DNA of 64,000 nucleotides from Antennarius striatus (Eukaryota > Chordata > Actinopteri > Lophiiformes > Antennariidae): positions 1,239,501-1,303,500 of the forward strand of contig NC_090794.1 of assembly GCF_040054535.1 (NCBI RefSeq), in the 5' to 3' direction. Every line of letters starts with the position of its first letter. Position 1 is the stretch's first letter. Of this stretch, positions 1-12,519 are shown one piece after another. The position numbers were made by a program, and so were the translations under genes. The notes under the pieces were generated by a model, which searched no databases, had not been told where the DNA came from, and worked only from the letters and a program-made list of their open reading frames with translations.

Positions 1-2108
1 GAAGACAAAGGGGATCTAATCAACAAGACAAGCCGGGGTTCCCACGAAAGAAAAAGCATCATCAGAGGAACAATGGGGGGATTTGTCAGACAAAACGGAG
101 GGGACTGGATGAGGCTCCATACGAGATGGAGTGGACTTGTCTATGCAGCCCGTTTAGCGCTGCTAATTGTGATACGGTACTGTTGCATTGAGGTGCTGCT
201 GGAAGTCATTGTGCTGCCTGCCTCCCATCATCAAAAGGTCCTTGCTTAAAAAAAAACCCACACACACAAAAAAAAAAGACGTCTTGTGTGCGACCGAGCT
301 GAGATCAAGCCAAAAAAATGCCCGAAGCATGCAAATGTGTTTCATCGTTAATAATAAGTTAGCATTCTGCTAGGTAGTGCTAGATGACAGATGTCCCCTG
401 ATGGCCGTACGTCTGCGTTTCTGGGCAACCGGGGGGGGGGGATAGCTCCGAAATGAACTTGGCGAAAAAAGAGAAAAAAAAAAAGGTCGGTCCTCTTGAA
501 ATTTAATTTCGGGGACTATTTGGCGGAGAAGGAACTCCGTGTCCCGGGCGCAAGTAGCACTTGACTCCGGTAAACGCAGACAATCGGCGATTGAAAGAGG
601 AAATGAAAAACAAACTTGTTACCCATTTTCTCTCTCTCTCTCCGTCCTCGCTCGTCCCTTTGGAGGGAAAGCAGCGAGTCTTTCCTGTTCGCTTCTGGGG
701 TAACAAGACTGTGACTCCTCCATGACTCCCCCAGGCTGCAACGCCAACGCTATTGAGCGTTGGTCGATGTCAGGAGAGACGGACCAGGACGGGTCCAACC
801 GCGGCAATCGTCCAGCTGAGCTCTGGTCCCACCTCACCTGACGGCGTTTGGAGATTATCTACCAATCAGAGAGTCTCAGCTCGCTTTGACCGACCTGACG
901 TTGGCCTACGACCTACGGGACGACCTGAGGAGGGCAGCCCTCCCCAAGAAAAGGACCTGTTGACCCCCTACCGCCCCCGTGACCCCGCCATGGCAGGTTG
1001 ATATGAAGTCAAGTGTACGCTCCAGAGACATCAAGGGACACCAGGAGGAGGTGGGGGGGGGGGCCGGTCCAACCGGTGGGAGTGTTTGACAGGCAGAGCA
1101 AGAAAGAAGGTGCAAACGGGGAGGCGGGGGGGGTGTTGACAGCCTGACACCGAAGTGTTTGTCAGGCCCCCCGAATCAAAAGCGAAAAAGGACAAGAATG
1201 GTCCAGACAATAGGGATCCCCTCATTACTGCATGGGGACAGCGAGAGAGGGAGGGGGGCTGTCCCAGCAGGAGGTCCATCCCGCTGCCGAACCCCCGGGA
1301 GTCTGTGCCAGCCAACCAACGGGGGGGGAGCTCCCACCGCCAGAGACGAGACAGTCAGCGCTGACCTACAAACAACAACTAACCCCCCCACCCCCCATTC
1401 CAGCACTCACTCACACAATACGCTTCCCAGACACCCCCCCATCCTTCTGACCCGAGCCCCACGGCCACCGACAGTGATGTAACGCTGTTTACACCCCACC
1501 GAACGTCAGACACCAGGTGTGTTAGTAGACATTACCCACATTATAATCATTACAAATATCTGTTCACACCTGTAACAAGACCCAAAACCACCTACATGAT
1601 AAAATAACACATACATTTATATTACTATAGTATGTATCCATCCGCCAACACGTGGTAAAGAACGAGATCCGGTCTCACTGATGTCGTATCCATCCACCAA
1701 CACGTGGTAAAGAACGAGATACGGTCTCACTGATGTCGTATCCATCCGCCAACACGTGGTAAAGAACGAGATCCGGTCTCACTGATGTCGTATCCATCCG
1801 CCAACACGTGGTAAAGAACGAGATCCGGTCTCACTGATGTATCCATCCGCCAACACGTGGTAAAGAACGAGATGTGGTCTCGGCTGACGTTTATTAATTA
1901 ATTTAAATGTTGAAACGATCCATTATACTCAAAGACACACACGAAAAGTCAAGTTTATTAAATAAAAAGCATCAGATTTGGATAAATTCATGAATATTTT
2001 CCCACCTTTTTGCTGTTTCTCATGTATAAACTCTTTGACAGATTCAAAATAAAAAGAGTTTGATGAGTTCAGGGGAGTGTTACATCACTTCCTGTCACGT
2101 GTTTTTAC
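1..2108 (-). other. afg1l: afg1l intron 2 (partial), no exon seen
   Basis: This stretch lies downstream of the second afg1l coding exon on the minus strand and should be intronic. I looked for the next expected exon, which in AFG1L carries the Walker A sequence (GDVGTGKT), and did not find it, so the intron runs past the left edge. It holds A/G homopolymers and the 52-bp tandem repeat listed separately. The open frames here are short, overlapping and purine- or proline-rich, with no recognisable protein. Confidence 0.6.
1635..1875. repeat. 52-bp tandem repeat, five copies
   Basis: Five near-identical direct copies start at about 1635, 1687, 1739, 1791 and 1840 (period 52, 52, 52 and 49). Each begins TATCCATCC(G/A)CCAACACGTG, continues with GTAAAGAACGAGATCCGG and ends TCTCACTGATG. 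Copies differ by one or a few substitutions and the last diverges after GAGAT. There are no unique spacers, so it is a minisatellite and not an array of spaced repeats. Related copies in the opposite orientation lie at 40,575-40,680. Confidence 0.9.
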
Positions 2109-2740
2109 CTGAGCGCCGGATCCGCCACCTGTTTCTTCTGCTATAATGGGGGGGCCTCCATCCCTTCCAGGGGGACTCTTGGGGTCTTTATGGTGAAGCC
2201 TGGGTGGTGGTGTGTTCAAGTACACGCTGTTACTGTAGTTCTCCAGAGTGTCCTGCAGCTGGGCCAGCCTCTGGAGGACGTGTCGCTGCTGGGGGTCCCC
2301 CCTCAGGGACCCCCGCTGGACCAGGCGGTCATAGACCTTGATGGGACCGCTGTCCGCTGCTGGGGGGGCAGAAGAACTGGACGCCCTCCGACTACTGAAG
2401 CCTTAAACATAACGACAGGAGTGTTAAACTTGTACACAACCATAAAACCTTAAATACGCACACATATATACAGTATATATATAAAATGAATGTTTCAATA
2501 TATACTGTATTTTAATAATAAATTGAAAGACATGAGTGACGTCACCTACGAACTTCCTAAACATGTAACGTTTCCGCTCAAAAACATTTTATTTTATTTC
2601 ATAAACGTGACGTATTGACGCCCACCTGTCCCGGTGCGCGTGATGGACCCACAAATCCGTTTCACAGACGTCACAAATGCTTCACGTAGCAGAAATCTAA
2701 TGGAGCTTCGGACACCGGCAGGTAGCGAGTGAGCCGCCAT
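2109..2740 (-). CDS. afg1l: AFG1-like ATPase, first two coding exons (partial)
   Basis: Exons are 2626..2740 and 2109..2401; the rest is beyond the left edge. Exon 1 opens with ATG at 2740 and encodes 38 residues starting MAAHSLPAGVRSSIRF, rich in Arg, Ser and Leu and poor in acids, as expected of a mitochondrial presequence. Exon 2 carries the conserved AFG1 N-terminal element GPIKVYDRLVQRG followed by a helix with QQRHVLQRLAQLQ. AFG1L/LACE1 is a mitochondrial P-loop AAA+-type ATPase linked to respiratory-chain protein turnover; its Walker motifs would be in later exons. The in-frame join needs a TTTAAG acceptor at 2401; the nearer CTTCAG acceptor would be out of frame, so that boundary is the weak point. 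After the helix the fish protein has about 40 Pro/Gly-rich residues that I do not recall in mammals. It is head-to-head with snx3, as expected from 6q21-type synteny. Confidence 0.8.
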
Positions 2741-3547
2741 GATGGTTCAAACCCGAAAACTTTATTGACATCGCAAGGATAACAAAAACGGAAGTAGAGA
2801 AGTAACAACTTTAAATGTTTTTCTCTTCCAGTATAGTAATAGTCTTTATTATTGCTTTGTATTTGATGACATCAGCAACAGAAAAAGTATTAGTATGGAT
2901 CCTTGATGTTTATTCGACTAGATGTATTAATTAATTTATTCGAACAAATGCAGAATGAGAACTTAGATCTGTATAACATCTATAAATGAATTAATAAAAA
3001 TAAACAACTTGATGAATCAGAGTAAGAATAAAACAGTGAACGTCTTAAATAAAAATAGTCATCCCATTTGAGTTGGGTGGATATTGACATGCTAAGGGGG
3101 GGCAGGGGGGTCGCTCTCATCTTTATCTGAAATTAATTAGTTTAAATGTTGTTATAACGTCATTATGTAGACCGCGGAGTTGTAAACAAACCGAGCAGCA
3201 GGTGGCCGCGGTGTCAGCTGAACCTCAGCTGATCGGAAGTCCCGCGGAACGGCCTCACAAGCTGGCGACAGTCGGAGCGGTGAGAACAGCGGAAGTTGGA
3301 CGGGTGTCCTTCAAATTAAAAGCTACACTTTTTCCTCTAATCAAACATATTTATCCATGAAACGTGTAAATGAATACGCGAAACGTCGCTACATAGGGTT
3401 ATAACCACTTAAATTGGTGTGGATTTGATTGTTTCTGTTTGTGACACGGACACGGATGTTTTATTTTGAAAGTCCAGAACGTAACGTACATGTTGGTATT
3501 CCGGCTAGCTTGATCTAATCAGTCGCCTCTGGAAGGACAGGAGAGTA
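2741..3547. promoter_or_regulatory. bidirectional promoter interval of afg1l and snx3
   Basis: Only 807 bp separate the two start codons, which face away from each other. The snx3 side (about 3,170-3,310) is GC-rich. At least three ETS-type GGAAGT cores are visible (around 2790, 3235 and 3291), a pattern common in TATA-less housekeeping promoters. An AT-rich stretch at 2,800-3,060 lies in between, so the genes may have separate core promoters. No transcription start can be fixed from sequence alone. Confidence 0.55.
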
Positions 3548-4751
3548 ATGGATAAGACCGTAGCTGACACAAGAAGGCTTGGCTGCAAGCGTCAGGACAT
3601 TAGCGACGCTTACGGACCTCCGTGTAACTTTCTAGAGATCGATGTGATCAATCCGGAGACCATCGGGGTCGGCAGGAGCAGATTCACCACGTATGAAGTC
3701 AAACTGAAGGTGAGCAGCAGCTAATGGCGTTAGCCTGTGAGCTAGCTCCACCTTAGCTTTAAAATATCGCCAAAAAAAAAAAAAAAGTTATGACTCGTGA
3801 ATATAAAAGTTCCGACAATTTAAAAAAAATAAATTTAATTTCGCTTATTTAACATTTAAATGCATTTATTCAATTGTTATGGGTGTTTATTTAGCATGTA
3901 AACCAACGCTGGCTAGCATGCTAGGAGCACTCGTTCGACTAGCTAGCAGTTGTTAGCTTCCTGACTAATTTAAGGACTCAATTAAAAGTCAGGAAGTGTT
4001 TTTTGGACTTATTGGTGTTTGACGGAGAGACGGATGAAGTTCGATTCCCCCGGTGACCCCCGTCAGAGTTGACCCAATCGGTGCTAATGATCAACTGTTG
4101 GCGTTCAGGTGGTGGAGGGGATGTGTTGACATTCGCCTCGGGGGGGTTTCCACAGCTCTCCTGTAACAGTTCCTAAAGATCCAGACTCTGAATCTTAAGT
4201 CAACAAACCGCTTTAGTCTGTAGGAACTTATATAGGAGGTTATGACGTCACTCTTCCAGGAACTTTTCAGGTCTGTGACGCGCAGCCACACCCCACCGTG
4301 GAACCAGACAGACTTCACATTTGACCTCATTTAGAGGAAAGTCTTCCACTTCCACTTAAATCACACGATTAACTATAATCAATATATGAAGGGTTAATCA
4401 ATGATTTCATTCCTAGCTTTTAATAACATGATCCATTATCAGAATCCAGGGGATTATTCCTGTTCTGGACTGGAAGGAAATGAAATCTCAGCTTGTGGAG
4501 GCCCCATTGTCTCCTCCTCCTCCTCTTATTGCATATTTCCTTCCTCCTCCTCTCATGAAGAACCGGTGCAGCAGAAACAAACGCTTCTCTTCTCCCACAA
4601 CTTTATCTCATGATCGACATAACCTGTTGAACGTGAGGCTAAATCTCCTTTCTTATTAAGTGTGTCTTTGCTTTATTCCGTCTGGGCATTTAGCAATCCC
4701 AAAGCTATTGCAAAATCAACATCCTGTGTCATGTGAACTTTTTTTTTTTTT

Positions 4752-4786
<35 letters not shown>

Positions 4787-6259
4787 CCCGCGTCCAAATC
4801 ATAAAGCTGAATCAGCTATTTCAAGCCGACTTTGACTAGCGGAGCTGCAGAGCGGAGCTTCTGACTCAAACACACGGTCCTCATTAGCAGACAGTCGGTC
4901 TGTTGATGTCCCCTCACCGCCGTCTGCGCCGCCGACGAATCCTCCAGGCGCTCACGACATCAGAAAGTCAAGATAAGACTGAGATTTTCACGGAAAGTTC
5001 CAGAACAAGCAGCTCAGACCTTGGACTGATTTTTTTTTTTTAAATTTCCGATTTCAGGAATGAACATTGAAGCTTAAATTAGGAATTGTTCCAGCACTAA
5101 ACTAAAATCTGATTACTGGGTTTGTTCTGAGCATATCCATCATAAACCTGCTGAAAAGTTGCACCTTTTTTCACCACATAAACATCATAAAATATCACAT
5201 TTACTACTTTTTAAAATACTGTACATTGAATGGATTCTTGATTTTTCACCATTCCTGTCACAAACAACTATCTGAGGCATTATCAGGTCATCTCGATCGC
5301 TCCATCGCTTATCTTTTATTTGTCGTGTCATGTGATCAACCCCCCCCCCCCTGGATTATTCGTCCTGCGGAGCGGCCTTGAGGGTTTTTTTTCTATCCTC
5401 TCTTCCCTCCAGAGGAATGGCTGGCGGGGGGAGAGTGAAGCCGTCTCCAGGCATTATCGTCGACTATAAGGCTACTGTACTTGATGAGCGTGTTAATAAT
5501 TAGCATATGCGTGTAATCAGCATTATTGTGCACCCCCCCTACCCCCCGGGTGACCCTGCTTTGCATAAGACCTCAGAATGAGCGGCGCATCCCTCACTCC
5601 TCACCAGACGTGGCGTCAACTTTTTTCTTTTCTTCTGCCTCCAGTTAGAAGCCTTCTGAGTCTCCGGCGTGCTAAGAGCGTTAGCCGCGACGCTTCCACA
5701 TCCCAGAATCCTCTCTGGCTTTTTTAAAAAAATTTTAACTTCTGATATTTAAAGGTAGTTAAATTTTTAGTTAGTTGGTTCTCACCGCCGTCCCGCCACC
5801 CATCTGAAATGGAGAGAGCTCCTTGTGTCCAAACTAATCCCCTCATTGAGAGGAGAGAAGAATGAAACGGGAGAGCCTGGGGGGGCGGGGGGGGTTGGAG
5901 CGTTCATTCTCCGTCCTTATCCCCCCCCCCACACACACACACACAACCATGGGACGGCAGAAAGCCACCCCCTCGCTCGCCTTGGCCCGCCCCAGGTCGC
6001 GGCGACGACACCATCGGGCGCGATGCGTTCAGGCGTTCGCCTCCGGCATGGGTTTTTACGACGACGGCTGAGAGGCCGGTTGTATAGCACACCCTGTGCT
6101 TCAGATCCTTCCACTTTCTGTCAGGCAGGTTTCCTCTAAAGAAGTAGTTCTCAGAGGAGGCAGACGTCTCCGTTTTTTGGGGTTTTTTTGCCTGAGCAAA
6201 ACAACAGATTTCTGTTCTCATCTCAATCCCTTAGAGAGTCGCTTCTATTCACCCACAGG

Positions 6260-6306
<47 letters not shown>

Positions 6307-7774
6307 GTCTCAGTACCTTCACCGTGTTGTTTTTTACCCCCCCCCCCGGTTGGAGAGGATCTTCTTCAGCATCTTGTTTTTGGAGCCTCGGCAAACGTGA
6401 AGCTTCTGCGCATCCGTGTAGAGAGGAAACGGATGGGTGCGGGGGGGGGCACGGATGAGGGGGGGTGTTATCAAAATGTCTTGTCTTTGGTGGGTTCCCA
6501 TCTCATCCAGAGAGCACACATTCAGGGGAGTGAACTTGGGGGGATCTCACTTTGTTTATGGGTAGGAGGACATAAAAGGCCTCTTATGGCCGCGTTCACT
6601 CCCTCCTACTCAGTCTTCACCCCCCCACGCTGCTCCCATAGCTTCTCCCTCTTTCTTTCTGTTTTCCATTTGGGCAGGGGCCTTTGGTCATTAATAAAAT
6701 GGAGAGAGATGGTGGTGGGGGGGGCTTGTCAGGCACAGTCAAGTGTAATCCAAAGTCTACAGCATCCTCTTGGACAACTATTTTAATGGAAATGGGGGAC
6801 ATATTGAATCAAGGCGACCATATCCTACTTGAGATGACAGTATCAAAAGTGGGAGTTGATACTATGGCAACAAAGCAGCTTTTTGCCAGCTCGGCGAGTC
6901 GGATGGAGGGGTGGGCTGTCAGGCCACGGGGGCCGGCGGGCGAGGGAACCAAAAAAAAAAAAAGACCTATAGCCCTCCTGCTTTTGTTCACCCTCTTTTT
7001 TTTTTTTGTTACCCCCTTCATTTTGGAATATGATGCCATGAGAAGGTTTTATGTTTGCCTTTTTTTTTTTTATGCTATCATCCTGAAAGGAGAGCATCTG
7101 GGTGGAGGGGGGGTATGAGGGGGGGTTAGGATGCACGCACTCAAACTTGACTTAATCCATCCTGCTAAAAGCTAATGCATGGTGGCCTTGAACTCTTCTC
7201 TTCGGAGACGAGTGATCTTTGTCCCCCCCGTTCTCTCCATCTCGCCCGTTTTCTAAGGGTTCCGTCTCTTTTCAGCCCATTTTTCAATGAGCCTGTGGCT
7301 TTGTGTGCTCCCAGACATTACCAATCGCACGCCCCAGCCTTCCTATATGGAGTGTAGATTGCAGCTGGTAATGGAGAGCGGAGCTGGCAGGTCCACTTTG
7401 AAGGATCTACCTTTTTGCTTTCTTTTTTTTTTTTTTTAAAAAGGCAGATCATTTCCTCTTTTTTTTTTTTACGCCTGCTTTTAATGCAGCCATTCATTCC
7501 TGATTTTTTTTTTTGTCGTCCCCCCCCCCCCCTTCGCTGGCTTTTTCTTTTTGCCTTCCTGCCCTTCCCTTCTTCAGCTTGTGTTCCGAGAGAGAGGCAG
7601 AATGTTTTTTTCCAAGACAATTCATGAATCGCCGTGGGGGCCGGTCCCGCGTCCCCGTCGCTATCCAGGGCCGGTAAGCTGAGCACCCCCCCCCCCGGGG
7701 CCGAAACCTCCAGCCAGGCGTGAACACAACAGAGGCCGGGGGGTAACCTGATCTTTGACTCTCAGGTCTCACAC

Positions 7775-7857
<83 letters not shown>

Positions 7858-10800
7858 CAGACCTCTCGTTTTTCAGTGCTGTCGTCGGCGTTCCTCCCCT
7901 TGTCCCACCGGGCCGATCTCTTAATCACAGGGTTGACGGGGGGGGGCGGGGGCGAGTCGAGCGGAAGGCCAGGTGACTTTCTCTCCTCACGCTCTCGTTG
8001 TGTCGCCGCTGTCGTGAACACCTGTGCGTACGCGAGCTCACACGAGGTTAAGTGGGTTTTTTTCCCGCGTGCACGTGATGGGATTAGCGTCACGGCGGTG
8101 GCAGATTACCTGTAACTGTGATCCGGTGGGGGGGGGGGCTGGATTAACGCCATGCTGGGAGGGAACACACCGCAGCGCCGGCGCGATGAAGCTAACGTAA
8201 TCCACTTCTCCTGAGAGCTGGGAAAGGGGAGGAGCCAGGGGATCGGAGACGGATTCACCTGGAGGGAGAGAACGTGACGTGGGAACAGGAAGTCGCTTGA
8301 ACCGCAGCTGGGGAGGGAGGGGGTGGCGGCGAGGATCGCGTTGAGACAAGAGTGGGAACGGACTGGGGGTTAGGTGGGATAGCACCGGTCACACACGCGA
8401 ACACACACACCGCAGGCGAGTGTGTGTGTTATATTTTGACCCTTACAGGCTTCCGTTTGTCCCTCTGAACAACCAGATTCAGATTATTCTCAAAGTTTCA
8501 CCTGGATTAAAAGCATTTGTGGATTATTTCACGGCTAATGCTCAACAGTTTAAGCTAACCTGAAAACGGACAGATTCCAGCTCCTAAAAACAATCAGTCA
8601 CGTAGTAAATCACTGATCAATAGGATCGATTGATCATCCAGAATCCGACCCGGTCAGGATTAGCCTCATCTGCTGTTAGCATGTAGCGGCTAGCTCGAGA
8701 CGACACATTCGGTTCGTGTTTGGGAACTCTGATCCAACATTCCTGAATCCTGGGGACGAACGTGGGCGGAGAGGCTAACGCTACACACACGTAATGCTAT
8801 ACTGAGGGGCGTGGCCTCACACGGGGGCTGGACGGCGGCTGCCGGCCTTGGGGGGCGGGGGGGTTCTTGAGCCGTCCTGGTTTCCAATCAATCCTCTTTT
8901 CCTGCCGGCCCAGAATCCACAAAAGAGCGTCGTTTGGCCGCCGAACGCCTCAAGGGCAGGAAATCAGACTTATAAAGGGAAATAAAGGAGGAGGAGGCCC
9001 TTTGGGGGGGCATGAGAGCCATGAGACCACTCCTGCTCTCCCCCCTCCTCAATTAGTCTGGCGGATGAAGACGAAGGTGAATCCAGCGGCGGCCGCTCAT
9101 CGATCCGTCTGCTGCTCATTCAGGCGGCGCCGCTTCGCTCTTGTGATTTCATCTTCCATGAATTCTGACCTTCCGTTGAATGAGCCCCCCCCCCCTCCAC
9201 CCCTTCCCTCCTCGTCGGCGCATTGTCGGGCGGGGATGGCCATGTGCCGTCAAAAACCCCCGGTGAAGAGGTTTGGCACTCGCGCCGTCTGCTCCATGTT
9301 CTCCGTCAATGTCGAAACATCTTCGCTTTTTTTAAAGCCGAATCCGTTCTCGAGTGCTCGTCGTCGACGGCGACGCAGAGTTACGCTCGCTTCTGTGCCA
9401 GCGGCGGCGGCGGCAGCACACAAAAATGGCAGCAGATAAATGCGATGAGACCTTGGTTCAAAAAACACGAGTGAGTTTTGTTTTTTTGCCTGGAGGCCAT
9501 TTTTAAACGTGAATTTATTAATTAATTTCGTTTGAATTCGGAGGAGTCTTTGTTGTTCGCTTCGCCCGCCTGTTCCCACTGAAGTCAGACGAAATGACTG
9601 ACTTTAGTCGCCCCCTTTTCCCCCAGCTCCTGTTTTGGCCAATGTTTCGACTGTCCGCGACCTTTGACCCCAGTCGGCTGATAAACGTCTGTCTCTAGCT
9701 TCCTTTCACAAGTCTTTAACTACTAATCGCTATAGCAACAAGACCGGGTTCAGGATTAAGTTTGGTTTGGTCGCTAACTGAACTGCTAACCTGGAAACTC
9801 ATCTGACTGTCGGGCGCTTCATCGTAGGAACAGGATGTGTCCGAAACGCGAGCGGCGGCGTCACATGACCCCCGACCTTCACATCGGTGATCGGGTGAAC
9901 GGTCGCCGCTGCGAAAAGACGGGAAAGACCGAGATCATGACTGAATATTACATGTTTATAACACTGTGTTTGTGTGTGTGTGTGTGTGTCCACAGACCAA
10001 CCTCCCCATCTTCCAGCTGAAGGAGTCCAGCGTGAAGCGGCGCTACAGCGACTTCGAGTGGCTGAGGGCGGAGCTGGAGAGAGAGAGCAAGGTGAGACGG
10101 CGTGAGGTCGGCGGGCGTCGGCCATGTTTCTTTGATACTAACCAATGAGAGCGTCAGACCTTAAAACCGCGTGGTCCCCGCCCTCAGGTGGTCGTCCCGC
10201 CGCTGCCCGGTAAGGCGCTCCTACGGCAGATCCCGTTCCAGGGGAACGACGGGATCTTCGACGAGGACTTCATCGAGGGGCGGAGACAAGGCCTGGAGCA
10301 GTTCCTCAACAAGTAAAGTCTTCCTCCTCTTCCTCCTCCTCTTCCTCCTGCCGTCACCTGAACCTGCAGAGGCAGACGCGAACCTGCCTCGTCTTCCTCG
10401 CCTTCCTCTTTTTTTAATAATTACCTCGCCGAAGCACGACATCACCAAACGGACGCGTCCCGTTTCTTTCTTTTTATTTCTTTTCCCCAACATTTGTTTT
10501 ATTGTTGACGTGTAATTTATGATAATTGTGGCTCAAATTACGCGTCGGCGCGTCGGAGGGACGCCGTGTTGCACTCCTGCTTATTTTTTGATCCCAGCGT
10601 TTCGCCCCGTTTGGGGCGGCGGAACAATAAAAGTTACTGCGTGATTGTAATGATTTGCTTTGATTGCAGACTTGGGCCATTATCTTTGTTTCATGTGCAA
10701 ATGCGTCCGTGTTTCCTGTGGGGATATTACAGAAACACACAAAGACGGACCAACGGGAATTAAACATCCATAAATGTGTGTGTTGTTTTTTTTTGGGTTT

Positions 10801-11953
10801 TTTTTTAGAAAGACGATGAGAATGCGTCGGTAATTAAGCCCCCCCCCCCATCTTCCTCCTCCTCCTCGGTGCTTCCTGGGAATGAAAGCCGCCGCTGATG
10901 ATATCATTGTTCAGACTTAATCCTGGAGCCGCGGCCGGCGCCATTGTTCACCTGTGATTGAGAGCATTGTGAAGAGGAACTCTTCTTCTTCTTTATTTTT
11001 ATGTTTTTTTTATTTGGGTGTGATAGAAATGATTGTCGCGGCGAAACAAGTGAGGAGGAGGAGGAGGAGTTCACTGCTGATGAGGCCTCAGGTAGACGTT
11101 TTTAGGGGAACGCGCGCCAGAAACCGATCGGCTTCGGTTCAGCCGGGGCGCCGACCTTCATCCCGGCAGGTTTAATTTGTCCCAAACGTTTGCCGTCAGG
11201 AGCCTCCGGGGGTTGTGTGAACTCCGGGGGCACCGGGGGCTCCGGGGGGGGGGGGTCGGTACGATCCGTCCGGTCCAGGTCGATTCAGGAAACATCTAAT
11301 CTGTCGGGTCGCAGCTGTTCTGCTGCTCTGCGTCATCTGAAGGAGAATTTGATGTCAGAGCGGCTTTGAGAGAAGAAAACACACAAATGGGGGGGGGTGG
11401 GCTGGGGTGGGGGTAATCAGACCCCCCCCCTCCGTTAAAGTGGTTGAAATGATGTCATTTAAACGTCTTTAATGTCCTCAGGAGAAACGTTCAGGTGAGG
11501 TTGAAGCTCTGAGTTCTGTTCACTGATCCATCCGGAACCGCTCAACCTGCGGTTACCACGGCAACAGAACCTCAGAGCGAGTACAACTCATTCAGGGGAG
11601 GAAAATAGTTGGTTCTGGTTGGTTTTGGATCGGATCCTGGATCAGGTTCTGGATCAGGTCCTGGATCAGGTTCTGGATCTCCCCTGGTGAAACTCCACTT
11701 CTAGAATTTTCAATTTGTTTCCATGTGTTTTTTTTCCTGTATTTCCTTGTTTGACTTCCTGTTCCTTTACGTCGGGTCTCTTCCTGCTTCCTGTTTCCTG
11801 GTTTAACCCCTCCCCCTCTTCCTCCTCTTCCTCCCCGTGTGTTCCAGAGTGGCCGGTCACCCGTTGGCCCAGAACGAGCGATGTCTGCACATGTTCCTGC
11901 AGGACGAGATGTTGGACAAGAACTACACCCCCTCCAAAATCAGACAAGCCTAA
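3548..11953 (+). CDS. snx3: sorting nexin 3
   Basis: Four coding exons: 3548..3709, 9996..10091, 10188..10312 and 11848..11953, all with GT-AG introns and consistent phase, giving 162 residues, the usual SNX3 length. The protein opens MDKTVADTRRLG, has DAYGPP and FLEIDV near the N-terminus, and then a PX domain. The phosphoinositide-binding RRYSDFEWL is at residues 69-77, VVPPLPGK begins exon 3, and the C-terminal part reads VAGHPLAQNERCLHMFLQDE then YTPSKIRQA. SNX3 binds PI3P on early endosomes and acts with retromer in recycling cargo such as Wntless and transferrin receptor. SNX12 is the close paralogue; VADTRRL, YTPSKIR and the position between afg1l and nr2e1 favour SNX3. Intron 1 is 6.3 kb, far larger than the others, and holds candidate regulatory sequence. 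Confidence 0.95.
3710..9995 (+). other. snx3: snx3 intron 1, long, with candidate conserved block
   Basis: A 6.3-kb intron without recognisable exons. It contains a (CA)n tract at 4754-4784, (GT)n tracts at 6262-6305 and 7779-7856, and many homopolymers. Between about 6,480 and 6,940 and again at about 7,145-7,400 the sequence becomes non-repetitive, with AT-rich homeobox-like cores (TCATTAATAAAATGG) and other mixed-composition text resembling a regulatory element. A second GC-richer block lies at about 8,890-9,470. Long frames here run through dinucleotide or homopolymer repeats and are not genes. Confidence 0.5.
7779..7856. repeat. (TG)n microsatellite in snx3 intron
   Basis: About 39 uninterrupted TG units. 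Confidence 0.98.
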
Positions 11954-12499
11954 GGGCCCCGCCCATCCCGGCCCCGCCCATCCCGGCCCCGTCTGGCGAC
12001 CCAAAGCTCCAGGTTCCCGTCAGACGACCCATCTCTCGGCTCCTCGACACGTCGTTACTGAAGCTCTCTCAGCGTCTCTTAGTTAAATTAGGATCTTTAT
12101 CGATGTCTGTTCTCGTCCGGGACGCGTCGCCCCGGGCGACGCCATTCCCGTCTCTATGGAAACGCCACTAAAACATGGGTATATTATGTATTTATCGTTA
12201 CCTTTGTCTTGAACGTATCCATCTATATAGAAACATGGAGTGAGTGTTCCACGTACGCAAAGCTCTCGTTTCCCCGTCACCCGTAGAAACCGGCACGCCG
12301 CACCCCTTCAAAATAAAAGCGCACGTTTTTTGATGGGCTTCTCCAATCACTGTCAGTCGATCTAACGGACTGTCAGGCATCACCGTGGTTTTCTAGCAGG
12401 ACAGACGTAACGACACAGAGGGACCTGCAGTATTTCTACTATATGCATTTTGAGATTTGTATACTGCTGTGCCATTTTTGTTTATTTTGAAAATTTTCC

Positions 12500-12505
12500 A
12501 ATAAA
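12500..12505 (+). terminator. snx3: snx3 polyadenylation signal
   Basis: AATAAA lies about 550 bp after the snx3 stop codon in an otherwise non-coding 3' tail, followed by a GT-containing stretch. It is the best candidate for the end of the snx3 transcript. Confidence 0.6.
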
Positions 12506-12519
12506 ACAGGTGAAATCTT

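Noticed and set aside
1635-1875. Regularly spaced direct repeats, superficially CRISPR-like
   Set aside because: The 52-bp units are contiguous with no unique spacers, and the window is a vertebrate genome.
4030-4060. tRNA B-box-like GTTCGATTCCCCC
   Set aside because: No matching A box, acceptor stem or anticodon arm in the 70 bp around it.
7494-8093. 199-codon open frame with His-Thr repeat
   Set aside because: Runs through the (CA)n tract and poly-C runs in an snx3 intron; no homology recognised.
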